From assembly GCA_964401385.1 (NCBI GenBank), contig CAYNYF010000019.1, forward strand, positions 1 through 53,803: a DNA stretch of 53,803 nt. Direction: 5' to 3'. The stretch comes from CAYNYF01 sp964401385 (lineage in GTDB: Bacteria > Planctomycetota > Phycisphaerae > SM23-33). A program made the position numbers and the translations under genes. Below are positions 17,434-25,175 of this stretch, in pieces. The notes beneath the pieces were generated by a model. That model was not told the DNA's origin, searched no databases, and was given only the letters and a program-made list of their open reading frames with translations. How positions within the stretch are numbered: position 1 is the first letter of the stretch; every line of letters starts with the position of its first letter.

Positions 17434-18297
17434 ATGGCGATCACACTGGAAGCGATCAAGGCGGGGCTGGCGGAACTGGGGCTCAAGAGCGGCGACGTCG
17501 TGCTGGTGCACAGCGACCTGCGGACGCTGGGGCCGGCCCGGGAGCTGGTGAAGCTGCCCCACTGCGGGGCCGACCTGATTATCGACGCCTTCCTGGAGAC
17601 GGTCGGCCCGGACGGCCTGGCCGTGGTCCCCACGTTCACCAAGGCCTTTGACAGCGGGCAGCCCGGCCCGGGCGGGCAGGTGTACGACCCCAAGGAGACC
17701 CCCTCCCGCGTGGGCAGCGTCACCGACTTGTTCTGGCGGCGGCCGGGCGCGGCCCGCAGCAGCCAGCCGACCCACCCGGTCGCGGCCATCGGCAGCCGCG
17801 CCGAGGAGTTCTGCGTCGCCCCCGAGGACCAGTCCACCTTCGACCGCCGCGGGCCGTGGGGAAAGATGTACGACTGGGACGGCTACGTCTGCTTCTTCGG
17901 CACCGACAACCGCACCAACACCACCGTGCACGTGGTGGAGGACTGGATGGACCTGCCGTACATGGCCATCGGCTACGCCCGGGTCAAAGGTCCGGACGGA
18001 AAGACGCTACGGCAAAAGGTGACGCGGTCGCCGGCCGGGCCGCGCGACTTCTACCGAAGGGACTCCAAGTCGGCCAGGCTGCTGGAGAAAAGCGGGATCG
18101 TCACCAGCACCAGGATCGGCAACGCCACCGTCTCGCTCATGAAGGTGCGGCAGCTCCACCGCGTGCTCCGCGATGGAATCATCGCCGACCCCTGCCTGCT
18201 GCTGCGGGAGGAGACGCCCAAGGACGAGTGGACGCGCAAGGCCCGGGCCGAGACCATCGAGCACGTGCGGAAGAACTTTTCCCTCCCGGGCGCGTAG
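17434..18297 (+). CDS. AAC(3) family N-acetyltransferase
   Basis: 287 residues of the aminoglycoside N(3)-acetyltransferase fold (acetyl-CoA dependent). Features are the N-terminal GDVVLVHSDLRTLG, the PTFT strand, and the conserved active-site region SSQPTHPVAAIG with His114. A GPWGKMYD segment corresponds to the usual PWG substrate loop. ATG at 17434 has AGAGG upstream. Many environmental members (YokD-like) act on unknown amines, so antibiotic resistance should not be assumed. Its divergent neighbour is the UroD-like gene; the 164-bp gap between them probably carries both promoters. Confidence 0.88.
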   Translation: MAITLEAIKAGLAELGLKSGDVVLVHSDLRTLGPARELVKLPHCGADLIIDAFLETVGPDGLAVVPTFTKAFDSGQPGPGGQVYDPKETPSRVGSVTDLFWRRPGAARSSQPTHPVAAIGSRAEEFCVAPEDQSTFDRRGPWGKMYDWDGYVCFFGTDNRTNTTVHVVEDWMDLPYMAIGYARVKGPDGKTLRQKVTRSPAGPRDFYRRDSKSARLLEKSGIVTSTRIGNATVSLMKVRQLHRVLRDGIIADPCLLLREETPKDEWTRKARAETIEHVRKNFSLPGA

Positions 18298-18316
18298 GCG
18301 CAACGGGCGATAATTA

Positions 18317-18390
18317 ACCACGAATTTCACGAATTCAACGAATTGCACGAAGGAAGCCGAAGAAGCAGAAGCAATTCCTGGAATTCGTGG
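18317..18390. repeat. CACGAATT intergenic repeat, copy 1
   Basis: Four spaced copies of an ACGAA(TT) unit (from 18317 to 18351) are followed after about 30 nt by the inverse GAATTCGTGG (18381-18390), giving an interrupted palindrome. A related element is at 47990-48072. It lies between convergent genes. Confidence 0.6.
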
Positions 18391-18421
18391 TCTGCTTCGA
18401 CCCGCGTGCCTTGGCGCCTCT

Positions 18422-20335
18422 CTACTCCGCCGCGTATTCGACCCAGACGGTCTCGACGTTCTTTCCGGTGCGGATCGTCCAGGAGGTGTCCGGCTTGCCG
18501 GCCGCGGGCCGGTAGGTCCGGCCGGCGGTCTTCAAGCCGGCGGCGCCGGCCTCTTTCCAGGCGAAGGTCACCTTGAGCGGCGAAGTGCTCGGCACCTCGT
18601 AGACCAGGTGCGCCTCGGCCCGCATAAAGGTCCTGCGCCCGGTATTGGTGAATCGCACCCGCACCGGGGCAACGATGCCGTCCAGCGGCGCCTCGCTCAT
18701 GAGGAAGGTCTGGCTCCACCAGTCCTTGGGCTCGGGCGGTCGCTGGATGACCTGCCAGTCTTTCAGCACCGGCTTCCAGGTCTTGCCGCCGTCGGCGGAG
18801 TAGTCGATGTTGTAGCTGCTCTTGCGCGGCGGGGCGCCGCAGGCGACCCGGGCGGCGGCGTAGACGCCCACCGCCTTGGCCTTGCGCGGCGCGGCCAGCT
18901 CCAGCGTCACGGTCGGCGAGTTCATCTTGCCGGCCACGAGGTGGGCGCTGGCCTGGTCAACGTTCGGCCCGGCTGAGATGAAGGCCCGGCCGGACGCCTC
19001 GAAGGTCACCTTGTTGAGTCCGTCCTCCAGCCGCGGGATCACGCACGGGCCGCACTGGCAGAGCGTCCGCATGGTCAGGTGCGTCCCGACCAGCTTGCCC
19101 GCACCGGCGCCGAAGCGGATCCAGTACTGCCGGTGGCCCTTGACCATGTCGGTCACGTCGAGCCCATCGCGGGCGTTGCCGGCCTTCCGCCAGGTGGTGC
19201 CCTGGTCGGTGGAGATTTCCACCGGGCAGGTCATCTGGCCGCGGAGCACCAGCCCGTTGGTGCAGCCGGGCTTGTGGATGCCGTACTGCTCGTTGACGAA
19301 GGCGGGGGCGGGCGTGGCCGCGACCACGTACGGGCTGTACCACTCGAATGTCACGTGGTCTTTCCCCTCGTCGATGACGCCATCCTTGTACGCGCCGGAG
19401 GCGAAGTCGGGCGTGTAGGTGTAAACGGCGTTGGCGAACCGTCCCTGCCCGGCCCGGTGGCCGCAGTCGCGCTTGGCCTGGTACATCTTCTCCGGCTGAT
19501 TGACCCACGTCCGCGAGCGGGTCGGCCCGAAGCGCCCGCGCTGGGCGCTGTAGTTGATCCCCCAGTAGGCGAAGGTCTTGCCGCCGGCCAGGCCCGGCTT
19601 GAGGTAGCGGCGGAGCGTCTCGCCGGCGCGGAGGTAGACCATAGGCGGCACGCCCGCGTAGCCGGTGGCGTAGCCGACGTAGTCGACCCGCTTGTACGTG
19701 TTCGGGTCGCTGGGGTGCAGCCCGCCCGGACGCCACCCGCGGGTGAGGTTGCTCTTCTTGACCGACGACATGTCCTTGGAGATCTCCATCAGCCCCATCA
19801 GCCTCTTGCCGTCCTCGGTGAAGACGACCGTGGAGATGTCGTGGTCCAGCAGGGCCCACTTGCCCTGGCCGTACTCGCCGCCGGTGAGGTACACCTCGAA
19901 GCTGGTGTGCCCGGCCACGCCGACGGTCCGACCCCGGCACGGGCCGAGCAGCCTTTCCGTCTCGCCGTGCCACTGGTGGTGCGTGGTGTAGCACAGCCCG
20001 AAGCCGTAGCCGAACAGCCCCGACCAGTACTCCCGCGCCGGCTCGCCCTTGGCCAGGCCCTTGTCCCAGACGTCCTCCCTGCCGACGGTGCAGTGGAAGT
20101 AGTTGATGTTTCGCCAGAACCACGAGGCCAGTGCCTTGTCCTCGTCGGTATCGGCCTTCCGGCCGGTGACGCGCTGGTACAGGTCGGCCTGGGTTTTGAA
20201 GAGCCGCGGGAAGGTCGAGCAGGACAGCTCGCCGGGATACCAGGGGTGGTCGGTCTTGGTTTGCGGGTCGCCCACGCCGGCGAAGGCGGCGGAGGCGGCC
20301 AGAGCCAGCATCGCAATCAGCAACGCACATTTCAT
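18422..20335 (-). CDS. Secreted transglutaminase-like protein
   Basis: 637 residues. ATG 20335 gives a clean signal peptide (MKCALLIAMLALAASAAFAG). A transglutaminase-like Cys-His-Asp triad can be placed at Cys115 (YGFGLCYTTHHQW), His143 (GVAGHTSFEVYL) and Asp164 (KWALLDHDIS), the usual order and spacing of the papain-like fold. The long C-terminal half is beta-rich and includes a sugar-binding/F5-8-like segment (SYNIDYSADGGKTWKPVL). A related shorter protein is encoded at 50073-51659. The biological substrate is unknown; peptidase or cross-linking activity in the periplasm is inferred only. Confidence 0.75.
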   Translation of the reverse strand: MKCALLIAMLALAASAAFAGVGDPQTKTDHPWYPGELSCSTFPRLFKTQADLYQRVTGRKADTDEDKALASWFWRNINYFHCTVGREDVWDKGLAKGEPAREYWSGLFGYGFGLCYTTHHQWHGETERLLGPCRGRTVGVAGHTSFEVYLTGGEYGQGKWALLDHDISTVVFTEDGKRLMGLMEISKDMSSVKKSNLTRGWRPGGLHPSDPNTYKRVDYVGYATGYAGVPPMVYLRAGETLRRYLKPGLAGGKTFAYWGINYSAQRGRFGPTRSRTWVNQPEKMYQAKRDCGHRAGQGRFANAVYTYTPDFASGAYKDGVIDEGKDHVTFEWYSPYVVAATPAPAFVNEQYGIHKPGCTNGLVLRGQMTCPVEISTDQGTTWRKAGNARDGLDVTDMVKGHRQYWIRFGAGAGKLVGTHLTMRTLCQCGPCVIPRLEDGLNKVTFEASGRAFISAGPNVDQASAHLVAGKMNSPTVTLELAAPRKAKAVGVYAAARVACGAPPRKSSYNIDYSADGGKTWKPVLKDWQVIQRPPEPKDWWSQTFLMSEAPLDGIVAPVRVRFTNTGRRTFMRAEAHLVYEVPSTSPLKVTFAWKEAGAAGLKTAGRTYRPAAGKPDTSWTIRTGKNVETVWVEYAAE

Positions 20336-20378
20336 GTCTCTGCCTTTCACTGACCGTCCGGCCGGTGATGGGCCGGCA

Positions 20379-21146
20379 TCATTCGATTCTCAGCAGCTTG
20401 CTCGGGCCGTAGCGGCCGGCGACGTGGACGGGGCGGCGTCGGCCGACGACGTCGCGATGCGTCCGCAGCGCCAGCTCGGGGGTGTTGTTGATCTCCGACA
20501 GGTGCGAAAGCGCCACCCACTGGAGGTTCCCGTTTCGGACCGAGCGGACCAGCTCGGCCGCGTCCACGTTGGAGATGTGCCCGTGCTCGCCGGCGACGCG
20601 GCGTTTCAGAAAGGTCGGGTACGGACCCGAGGCAAGCATTTCCGGGTCGTGATTGCTCTCCAGGAAGACGGCGTCCAGCCCGGCCAGGACCTCCACCAGG
20701 CCGTCGAAGACGTGGCCGAGGTCGGTGAGGATGCCCAGCCGGCGCCGCCCGTCCGAGACGACGAAGGCCACCGGCTCGGCCGCGTCGTGCGGCGTGCGGA
20801 TGGGGCGGACCTCGACCGCACCGAAGGTGAGGCTCTCGGCGGGCTTGAAGAATCGCAGCTCCGCAATCTCACCGAGGCCGTAGCGCTGGGCGGCCCGGTA
20901 GGTCCGGCGAGTCACGTACACCGGCAGGCCGAACTTCCTGGCCAGGATGCCCGCGCAGCGGACGTGGTCGTGGTGATCGTGGGAGATGATCACGGCGTCG
21001 ACGTCGCGTACGTCCCGCCCGCGGGCGGCGAGCCGCTCGGCCGTCCGCTTGCCGCTGATGCCGGCGTCGAACAGCAGCCGCACGCCCTCCGCCTCGACGT
21101 AGACGCAGTTGCCGTTGGAGCCGGAGTTCAGCGAGAAGCAAATCAT
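20379..21146 (-). CDS. MBL-fold metallohydrolase, YycJ/WalJ-like
   Basis: 255 residues. The N-terminus MICFSLNSGSNGNCVYVEA and the metal motif SHDHHDH (His56, His58, Asp60, His61) match the YycJ/WalJ branch of metallo-beta-lactamase-fold proteins, with further ligands in ILTDLG and ESNHD and a late GRYG motif. YycJ proteins have been described as 5'-3' exonucleases linked to DNA repair in some bacteria; the function here is inferred from family only. ATG 21146 is the natural start at the beta-strand MICFSLNSGS. The transglutaminase-like gene begins 43 bp downstream on the same strand. Confidence 0.88.
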   Translation of the reverse strand: MICFSLNSGSNGNCVYVEAEGVRLLFDAGISGKRTAERLAARGRDVRDVDAVIISHDHHDHVRCAGILARKFGLPVYVTRRTYRAAQRYGLGEIAELRFFKPAESLTFGAVEVRPIRTPHDAAEPVAFVVSDGRRRLGILTDLGHVFDGLVEVLAGLDAVFLESNHDPEMLASGPYPTFLKRRVAGEHGHISNVDAAELVRSVRNGNLQWVALSHLSEINNTPELALRTHRDVVGRRRPVHVAGRYGPSKLLRIE

Positions 21147-21213
21147 GCCCGCATAATAGCAGAAATGCCCGCCCCGGCAATCGCCAATCGCCGCGGCGGC
21201 CCCGCGGGCCCGC

Positions 21214-21471
21214 TCAGCGCCTGTCCCGCCCGCGAATGCCGGTGATCGCCATCCTGGCCACGCCGAACAGGACGGCCAGGAACAGCGCCAGTTTCAGCGC
21301 CGTAAACCAGGAGATCGACTCGGCCACCAGCCCCTGCCTGACCCCGCCGGGGAACAGGTCCGGAACCGTCCAGCCCCACAGCAGCTTCACCAGCAGCAGC
21401 GCCACAACGAACACGACCAGGACGATCACAAACACACCCGGCACGAGAACCATCATCCACCGCTTCCTCAT
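21214..21471 (-). CDS. Small two-helix membrane protein of unknown function
   Basis: 85 residues. One hydrophobic helix spans about residues 7-31 (VLVPGVFVIVLVVFVVALLL) and a second about 59-76 (TALKLALFLAVLFGVARM). Charged ends (MRKRW, RGRDRR) suggest both termini are cytoplasmic. ATG 21471 has an excellent GGAAAGGAG ribosome site. It follows the yjbQ-like gene by 45 bp on the same strand, so they are probably co-transcribed. No family was recognised. Confidence 0.75.
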   Translation of the reverse strand: MRKRWMMVLVPGVFVIVLVVFVVALLLVKLLWGWTVPDLFPGGVRQGLVAESISWFTALKLALFLAVLFGVARMAITGIRGRDRR

Positions 21472-21516
21472 GGTGGCGCTCCTTTCCTTTCTGTCCGTGC
21501 GCTCGCCGAATCGGCC

Positions 21517-21915
21517 TCATTGAACGGCGATGATCGCCTTCCGCGACCGCGGGCCGTCGAACTCGCAGAAGTATATCCCCTGCCAGGTGCCCAGCACCAA
21601 CCGCCCGCCACTGATCAGCACCCGCGCCGAGCAGCCGACCATGGAGCTTTTGACGTGGGCGGCGGAGTTGCCCTCGCCGTGGCGGTAGAAGCTTTGCCGC
21701 CACGGCACGGCCGCGTCCAGCGCCGCCAGCACGTCGTGGACCACCGACGGGTCGGCGTTTTCGTTGATGGTCACGCCGGCCGTCGTGTGCGGAACGTAGA
21801 TGGTGACGACGCCCTCGTCCAGCCCGGCGGCGCTCACGGCCGCGGCCACCTTGTCGGTGATGTCGATCATCTCGTCGCGGCTGCCGCTGCGAACCTCGAT
21901 CGTCTGGGTATGCAT
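21517..21915 (-). CDS. YjbQ family protein (UPF0047, secondary thiamine-phosphate synthase type)
   Basis: 132 residues. Family landmarks are VTIYVPHTTAGVTINENAD, a later HVKSSMVGCSARVLI and GTWQGIYFCEFDGPR. YjbQ proteins form trimers; weak thiamine-phosphate synthase activity has been reported, but the physiological role is unclear. ATG 21915 begins MHTQTIEVRSGSRDE, matching family length; ATG 21927 is possible. Neither has a good ribosome site. Confidence 0.88.
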   Translation of the reverse strand: MHTQTIEVRSGSRDEMIDITDKVAAAVSAAGLDEGVVTIYVPHTTAGVTINENADPSVVHDVLAALDAAVPWRQSFYRHGEGNSAAHVKSSMVGCSARVLISGGRLVLGTWQGIYFCEFDGPRSRKAIIAVQ

Positions 21916-22150
21916 GGCCGATGGCATACAACACTCGCGCCCGGATTGCAACCGGACAGAGGCGCACGAGGAACAGCGGCGCGCTGGTGAAGGCCAGCGG
22001 CAGGCTAGGTTGCGGAGCAACCCACCTTTTCACGGAAGCCGTGGCCTGTAAGGCTGCGTGCCAGAATTCGCCCTCGCGGCACGCGGAACGGCCGGGAGGC
22101 GGCGTTGCCTGCTGTACCCTCGCCGGGCCGCGGCGTTATGATGGTTTGTC

Positions 22151-24643
22151 ATGGGGCAAGCCTCGGCCAGACCTTCGCGCGGGTGGCAGGCGGGAGCGAT
22201 CGCGGCGTTCGCCTTGTCGCTGGGGGCGACGTCGGTGGTGGCCCAGTCGATCTGGATTCGCGAGCTGTCGCTGCTTTGGTTCGGCAGCGAGCTGTGCTGG
22301 GGGATGACGCTGGCGGCGTGGCTGCTGGGGGTGGCGGTCGGGGCGGCGTCGGCGGGGGCGATCACGTCCCGGCTGCGCCCGGCGGGCGTGGCGACGGCCT
22401 GCGCGCTGGCGCTGGCGGCGACGCTGCTAGCGGGTCTGTGGCTTTTGCGGGGGGCGCACGCGGCTTTGGCCGGCGGCGCGGGCGAACTCATCCCCGCCCC
22501 GTCGATGCTGGCGCTGACGGTCGCGGTCGCCGGGGCGACCGGGCTGTGGGTCGGGGCGCTATTCCCGGCCGGCTGCGCCCTGGCGGCGGCCGGGCGCGGC
22601 GAGGCGAACGTGCGCGGCGGACTGTTCGGCTCGACGCGACGGACGATCGGCGTGTTCTTCCTGCTCGAGGCCCTGGGCACGCTCATCGGCGGGACGTGCT
22701 TCACCTTCTGGTGGGTGGAGCGGTTCGACGCCTTCTCCCTGGCCGCCGGGCTGTCGGCGGCGCTGCTGCTGTGCCTGGCGGCGGCCATCCTTCGACCCGG
22801 CCAAGCCCGGCAGCTCCGGCGGCGGACGGCCCGTGTCTGCGGGACTCTCTGCGCCGTCTCGGCCGGGGGGCTCATCGCGGCCTGCGCCCTCGGCGTCGCC
22901 GCATCCGCCGACCGCGCCAGCCGGCAGCGGCGCTGGGAGCAACTGGTCGGGCAGGTGCGGCACGTCGCGGGGGGGGAGTCGCCCTTCGGGCGGATCGACC
23001 TGGCCGGCGAGGCGGGCGAGGTGACGCTCTACCTCAACTGCCAGGCGTCGGCGACCGTGCCGGACCCCTACGCCGTCATGCCCTACGTCCACCTGGCCGC
23101 GTCGCTCTCGCCCCGGCAGCGCCTGCGCAGGGCGCTGGTGATCGGCCAGGCCACCGGCGAGGTAGCCCAAGAGCTGCGGAAGTACCCCGATCTCGCCGTC
23201 GAGGCCGTCGAGCTGGACCCCAGGGTGCATAGGCTGCTGGCCGACCACGCGGGCCCGTCGCTGGCGGCGCCGACGCACTTCGGCGACGGCAGGCACTACC
23301 TCAAGGCCGCCAAGGGCCGTTACGACCTGATCCTGCTGGCCGTGGGCGACCCGACCTCCATCGCCGCCGGGCGCTTCTACACGCGCGAGTTCTTCCAGCT
23401 CGCGCGCGACCGGCTCAGCGACGACGGCCTGCTGGCCTTCTCCCTGTCCGGACCGGCCGAGACGATCTCGCGGCAGCTTCGCGACTACCTCGGCACCGTC
23501 TACCGCGCCGCCGAGGGCGTCTTCGCCGAGACCCTGTGGACCTGGGGCGAGCCGGTGTACGTCTTCGCCAGCCGCCGCCGGGGGGTGCTCACGCCCGATC
23601 CGGAAGAGCTCATCCGACGTTACCGTGAGCATTTTGTCGCGCCCGCCGGCCGCGAGGGTCCGCCATCGAAGACAACGGCCGCCGGCTTCGAGTTCGACCC
23701 GCTGTTGTTCCGGTCCTGGCGGGACGATCGGCTCCAGCCGGCGCGGCTGGAGCGGTTGCGCCGCGCCCTGGCGGCAACGCCCGGCGACCGCGTCAACACC
23801 GACGAGAGGCCCATCGCCATGTTCCTGGCCACGCAGCGCAGCGAGGCGAAGCTGCTCTCTCGCCACGCCGGGCCCACCGGGGCGAAGCGAACATCCCTGC
23901 TGGCCGCGCTGGGGCGGACGCGAACCCGCCACGCCCTCGCGGCCGTGGGCGCCGTCGCCGCCTTGGTCTACGTCTCCGTCCTGCTCGGGCGGCGCCGTCG
24001 CCGCGCGGCAGCGCCGAGGCTGCCGATCCTGTTCTCGCTGACGACCACCGGCGCGGCCGGGATCGGCCTGGAAATCGTTCTGCTGGTAGCCTTCCAGAAC
24101 CTGTACGGCTTCGTGTACTCGCACATCGCGCTGCTGGTGGCGATCTACATGGCCGGGGTGGCGGGCGGCAGCCTGTACTACTCGCGCAGCCGCTTTCCGC
24201 CGGGCGAGCGCGCCTGGCGGCGGCTGATGCTGCTGGACGCGGGGCTGAGCGCGGGCTGTGTGGGCGTGCCGGTGCTGCTCTGGCTGCTGAGGTCGCTGCC
24301 GGCGACGGCGGCGGGCCTGGCCGCGACCGAGGCGATCATCCTGGCGATGCTGTGCGCGGCCGGCGCTGCCGCCGGGCTGGCCGTGCCCCTGGCCGCCGGG
24401 CTGTACCGCCGGGGCGGGGCAATGCCGCCCGCTGTCGGCGGATCGTCCGCCGACGCCGCCACCGGCCCCGTCGCCGGCGCCGTCGACGCGGCCGACTGCC
24501 TCGGCGGCGCCATCAGCGCGGTCGCCTGCGGCGTGGTGCTGCTTCCCCTGCTGGGCTGGACCATCGCCTGCGGAATCCTGGCGGCGCTGAAGCTGGCTTC
24601 ACTGCTGGCTCTCATCCTCGCCCGCGCGGGCAAGCCGGCCTGA
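22151..24643 (+). CDS. Membrane-embedded spermidine-synthase-like protein
   Basis: 830 residues in three parts: an N-terminal block of about six transmembrane helices (residues 15-260), a Rossmann methyltransferase/spermidine-synthase-like domain (about 285-530) and a C-terminal block of about six helices (590-825). The SAM/dcSAM loop is ALVIGQATGEVAQEL (near 330) with acidic VEAVELDPRVH. The family segment DP.S....RFYTREFF is present as GDPTSIAAGRFYTREFF. The position usually occupied by the catalytic Asp (IIVDLPDP-like) reads LLAVGDP, so aminopropyltransferase activity is doubtful. Such fused proteins are frequent in Planctomycetes and Deltaproteobacteria; their function is unknown. Confidence 0.82.
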   Translation: MGQASARPSRGWQAGAIAAFALSLGATSVVAQSIWIRELSLLWFGSELCWGMTLAAWLLGVAVGAASAGAITSRLRPAGVATACALALAATLLAGLWLLRGAHAALAGGAGELIPAPSMLALTVAVAGATGLWVGALFPAGCALAAAGRGEANVRGGLFGSTRRTIGVFFLLEALGTLIGGTCFTFWWVERFDAFSLAAGLSAALLLCLAAAILRPGQARQLRRRTARVCGTLCAVSAGGLIAACALGVAASADRASRQRRWEQLVGQVRHVAGGESPFGRIDLAGEAGEVTLYLNCQASATVPDPYAVMPYVHLAASLSPRQRLRRALVIGQATGEVAQELRKYPDLAVEAVELDPRVHRLLADHAGPSLAAPTHFGDGRHYLKAAKGRYDLILLAVGDPTSIAAGRFYTREFFQLARDRLSDDGLLAFSLSGPAETISRQLRDYLGTVYRAAEGVFAETLWTWGEPVYVFASRRRGVLTPDPEELIRRYREHFVAPAGREGPPSKTTAAGFEFDPLLFRSWRDDRLQPARLERLRRALAATPGDRVNTDERPIAMFLATQRSEAKLLSRHAGPTGAKRTSLLAALGRTRTRHALAAVGAVAALVYVSVLLGRRRRRAAAPRLPILFSLTTTGAAGIGLEIVLLVAFQNLYGFVYSHIALLVAIYMAGVAGGSLYYSRSRFPPGERAWRRLMLLDAGLSAGCVGVPVLLWLLRSLPATAAGLAATEAIILAMLCAAGAAAGLAVPLAAGLYRRGGAMPPAVGGSSADAATGPVAGAVDAADCLGGAISAVACGVVLLPLLGWTIACGILAALKLASLLALILARAGKPA

Positions 24644-25175
24644 GGGCGCAATCAGGTAGGGCGGGTCCACGGCCCGAGTGTCTTCGACGCCTCGACTGAG
24701 CTCGCCGAAGTCCCTGAGGCTCACACCCGAAGGGAGCTCGCCGAAGTCCGCCCCGCCAAAGGCAGGCTCGTAGGGCGGGCCTACCGGCCCGTCGCAGGAA
24801 AGATGGCGGGCTTACTCGCGGCCGTAGCCCCGCCCCACCACCTTTTCCTTCGTGCCCCCACGCGGCTGCCCGCCTCGCACGCTCAAGCACACGCCCGCTT
24901 GAGCGTGGCGCCAATGCCGAACGGCTCTCCCGCGCCGGCGACGCCTCGCACGCTGAAGCACACGCATGCTTGAGCGTGGCAGCGAACCTCGCGGCGGTTG
25001 CGTTCAACCCGATGGGAAAGCATCTGCGCGCAAACGTGAACGCGCGCTGTAAGTGCGCCGCCCGCGGGCGAAAGCAAACTCGGCCAGGCAGCCGAGCACA
25101 ACCGTCGGCGTTTACCTGGCCGAGAATGCCCTGGCCCCGTCGCCGCGCGGCGGGACGAAGTTTTCAGTCCGAAGA
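24644..25175. other. Repeat-rich intergenic region
   Basis: About 530 bp with no gene. It holds two copies of a TAGGGCGGG-C/T-C-ACC/CGGCCCG motif (near 24657 and 24771), two copies of GAGCTCGCCGAAGTCC (near 24698 and 24735), and the two REP-like hairpins described separately. The convergent genes on either side end here. Confidence 0.55.
24872..24980. repeat. Pair of REP-like hairpins
   Basis: Two 38-bp copies (24872-24909 and 24943-24980). Each begins GCCTCGCACGCT and folds as CACGCTCAAGC / GCTTGAGCGTG. The first stem is perfect over 11 bp with an 8-nt loop; the second has one mismatch. They resemble REP doublets recognised by RAYT transposases, one of which is encoded at 11595. Confidence 0.65.

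Noticed and set aside
17434..18297. Antibiotic resistance gene
   Set aside because: AAC(3)-fold proteins are widespread in environmental genomes with other substrates; nothing here (no cassette, no mobile context) supports resistance.
24644..25175. CRISPR array
   Set aside because: The hairpin unit occurs only twice with a 33-bp gap of non-spacer appearance; no third unit and no cas gene in the window.
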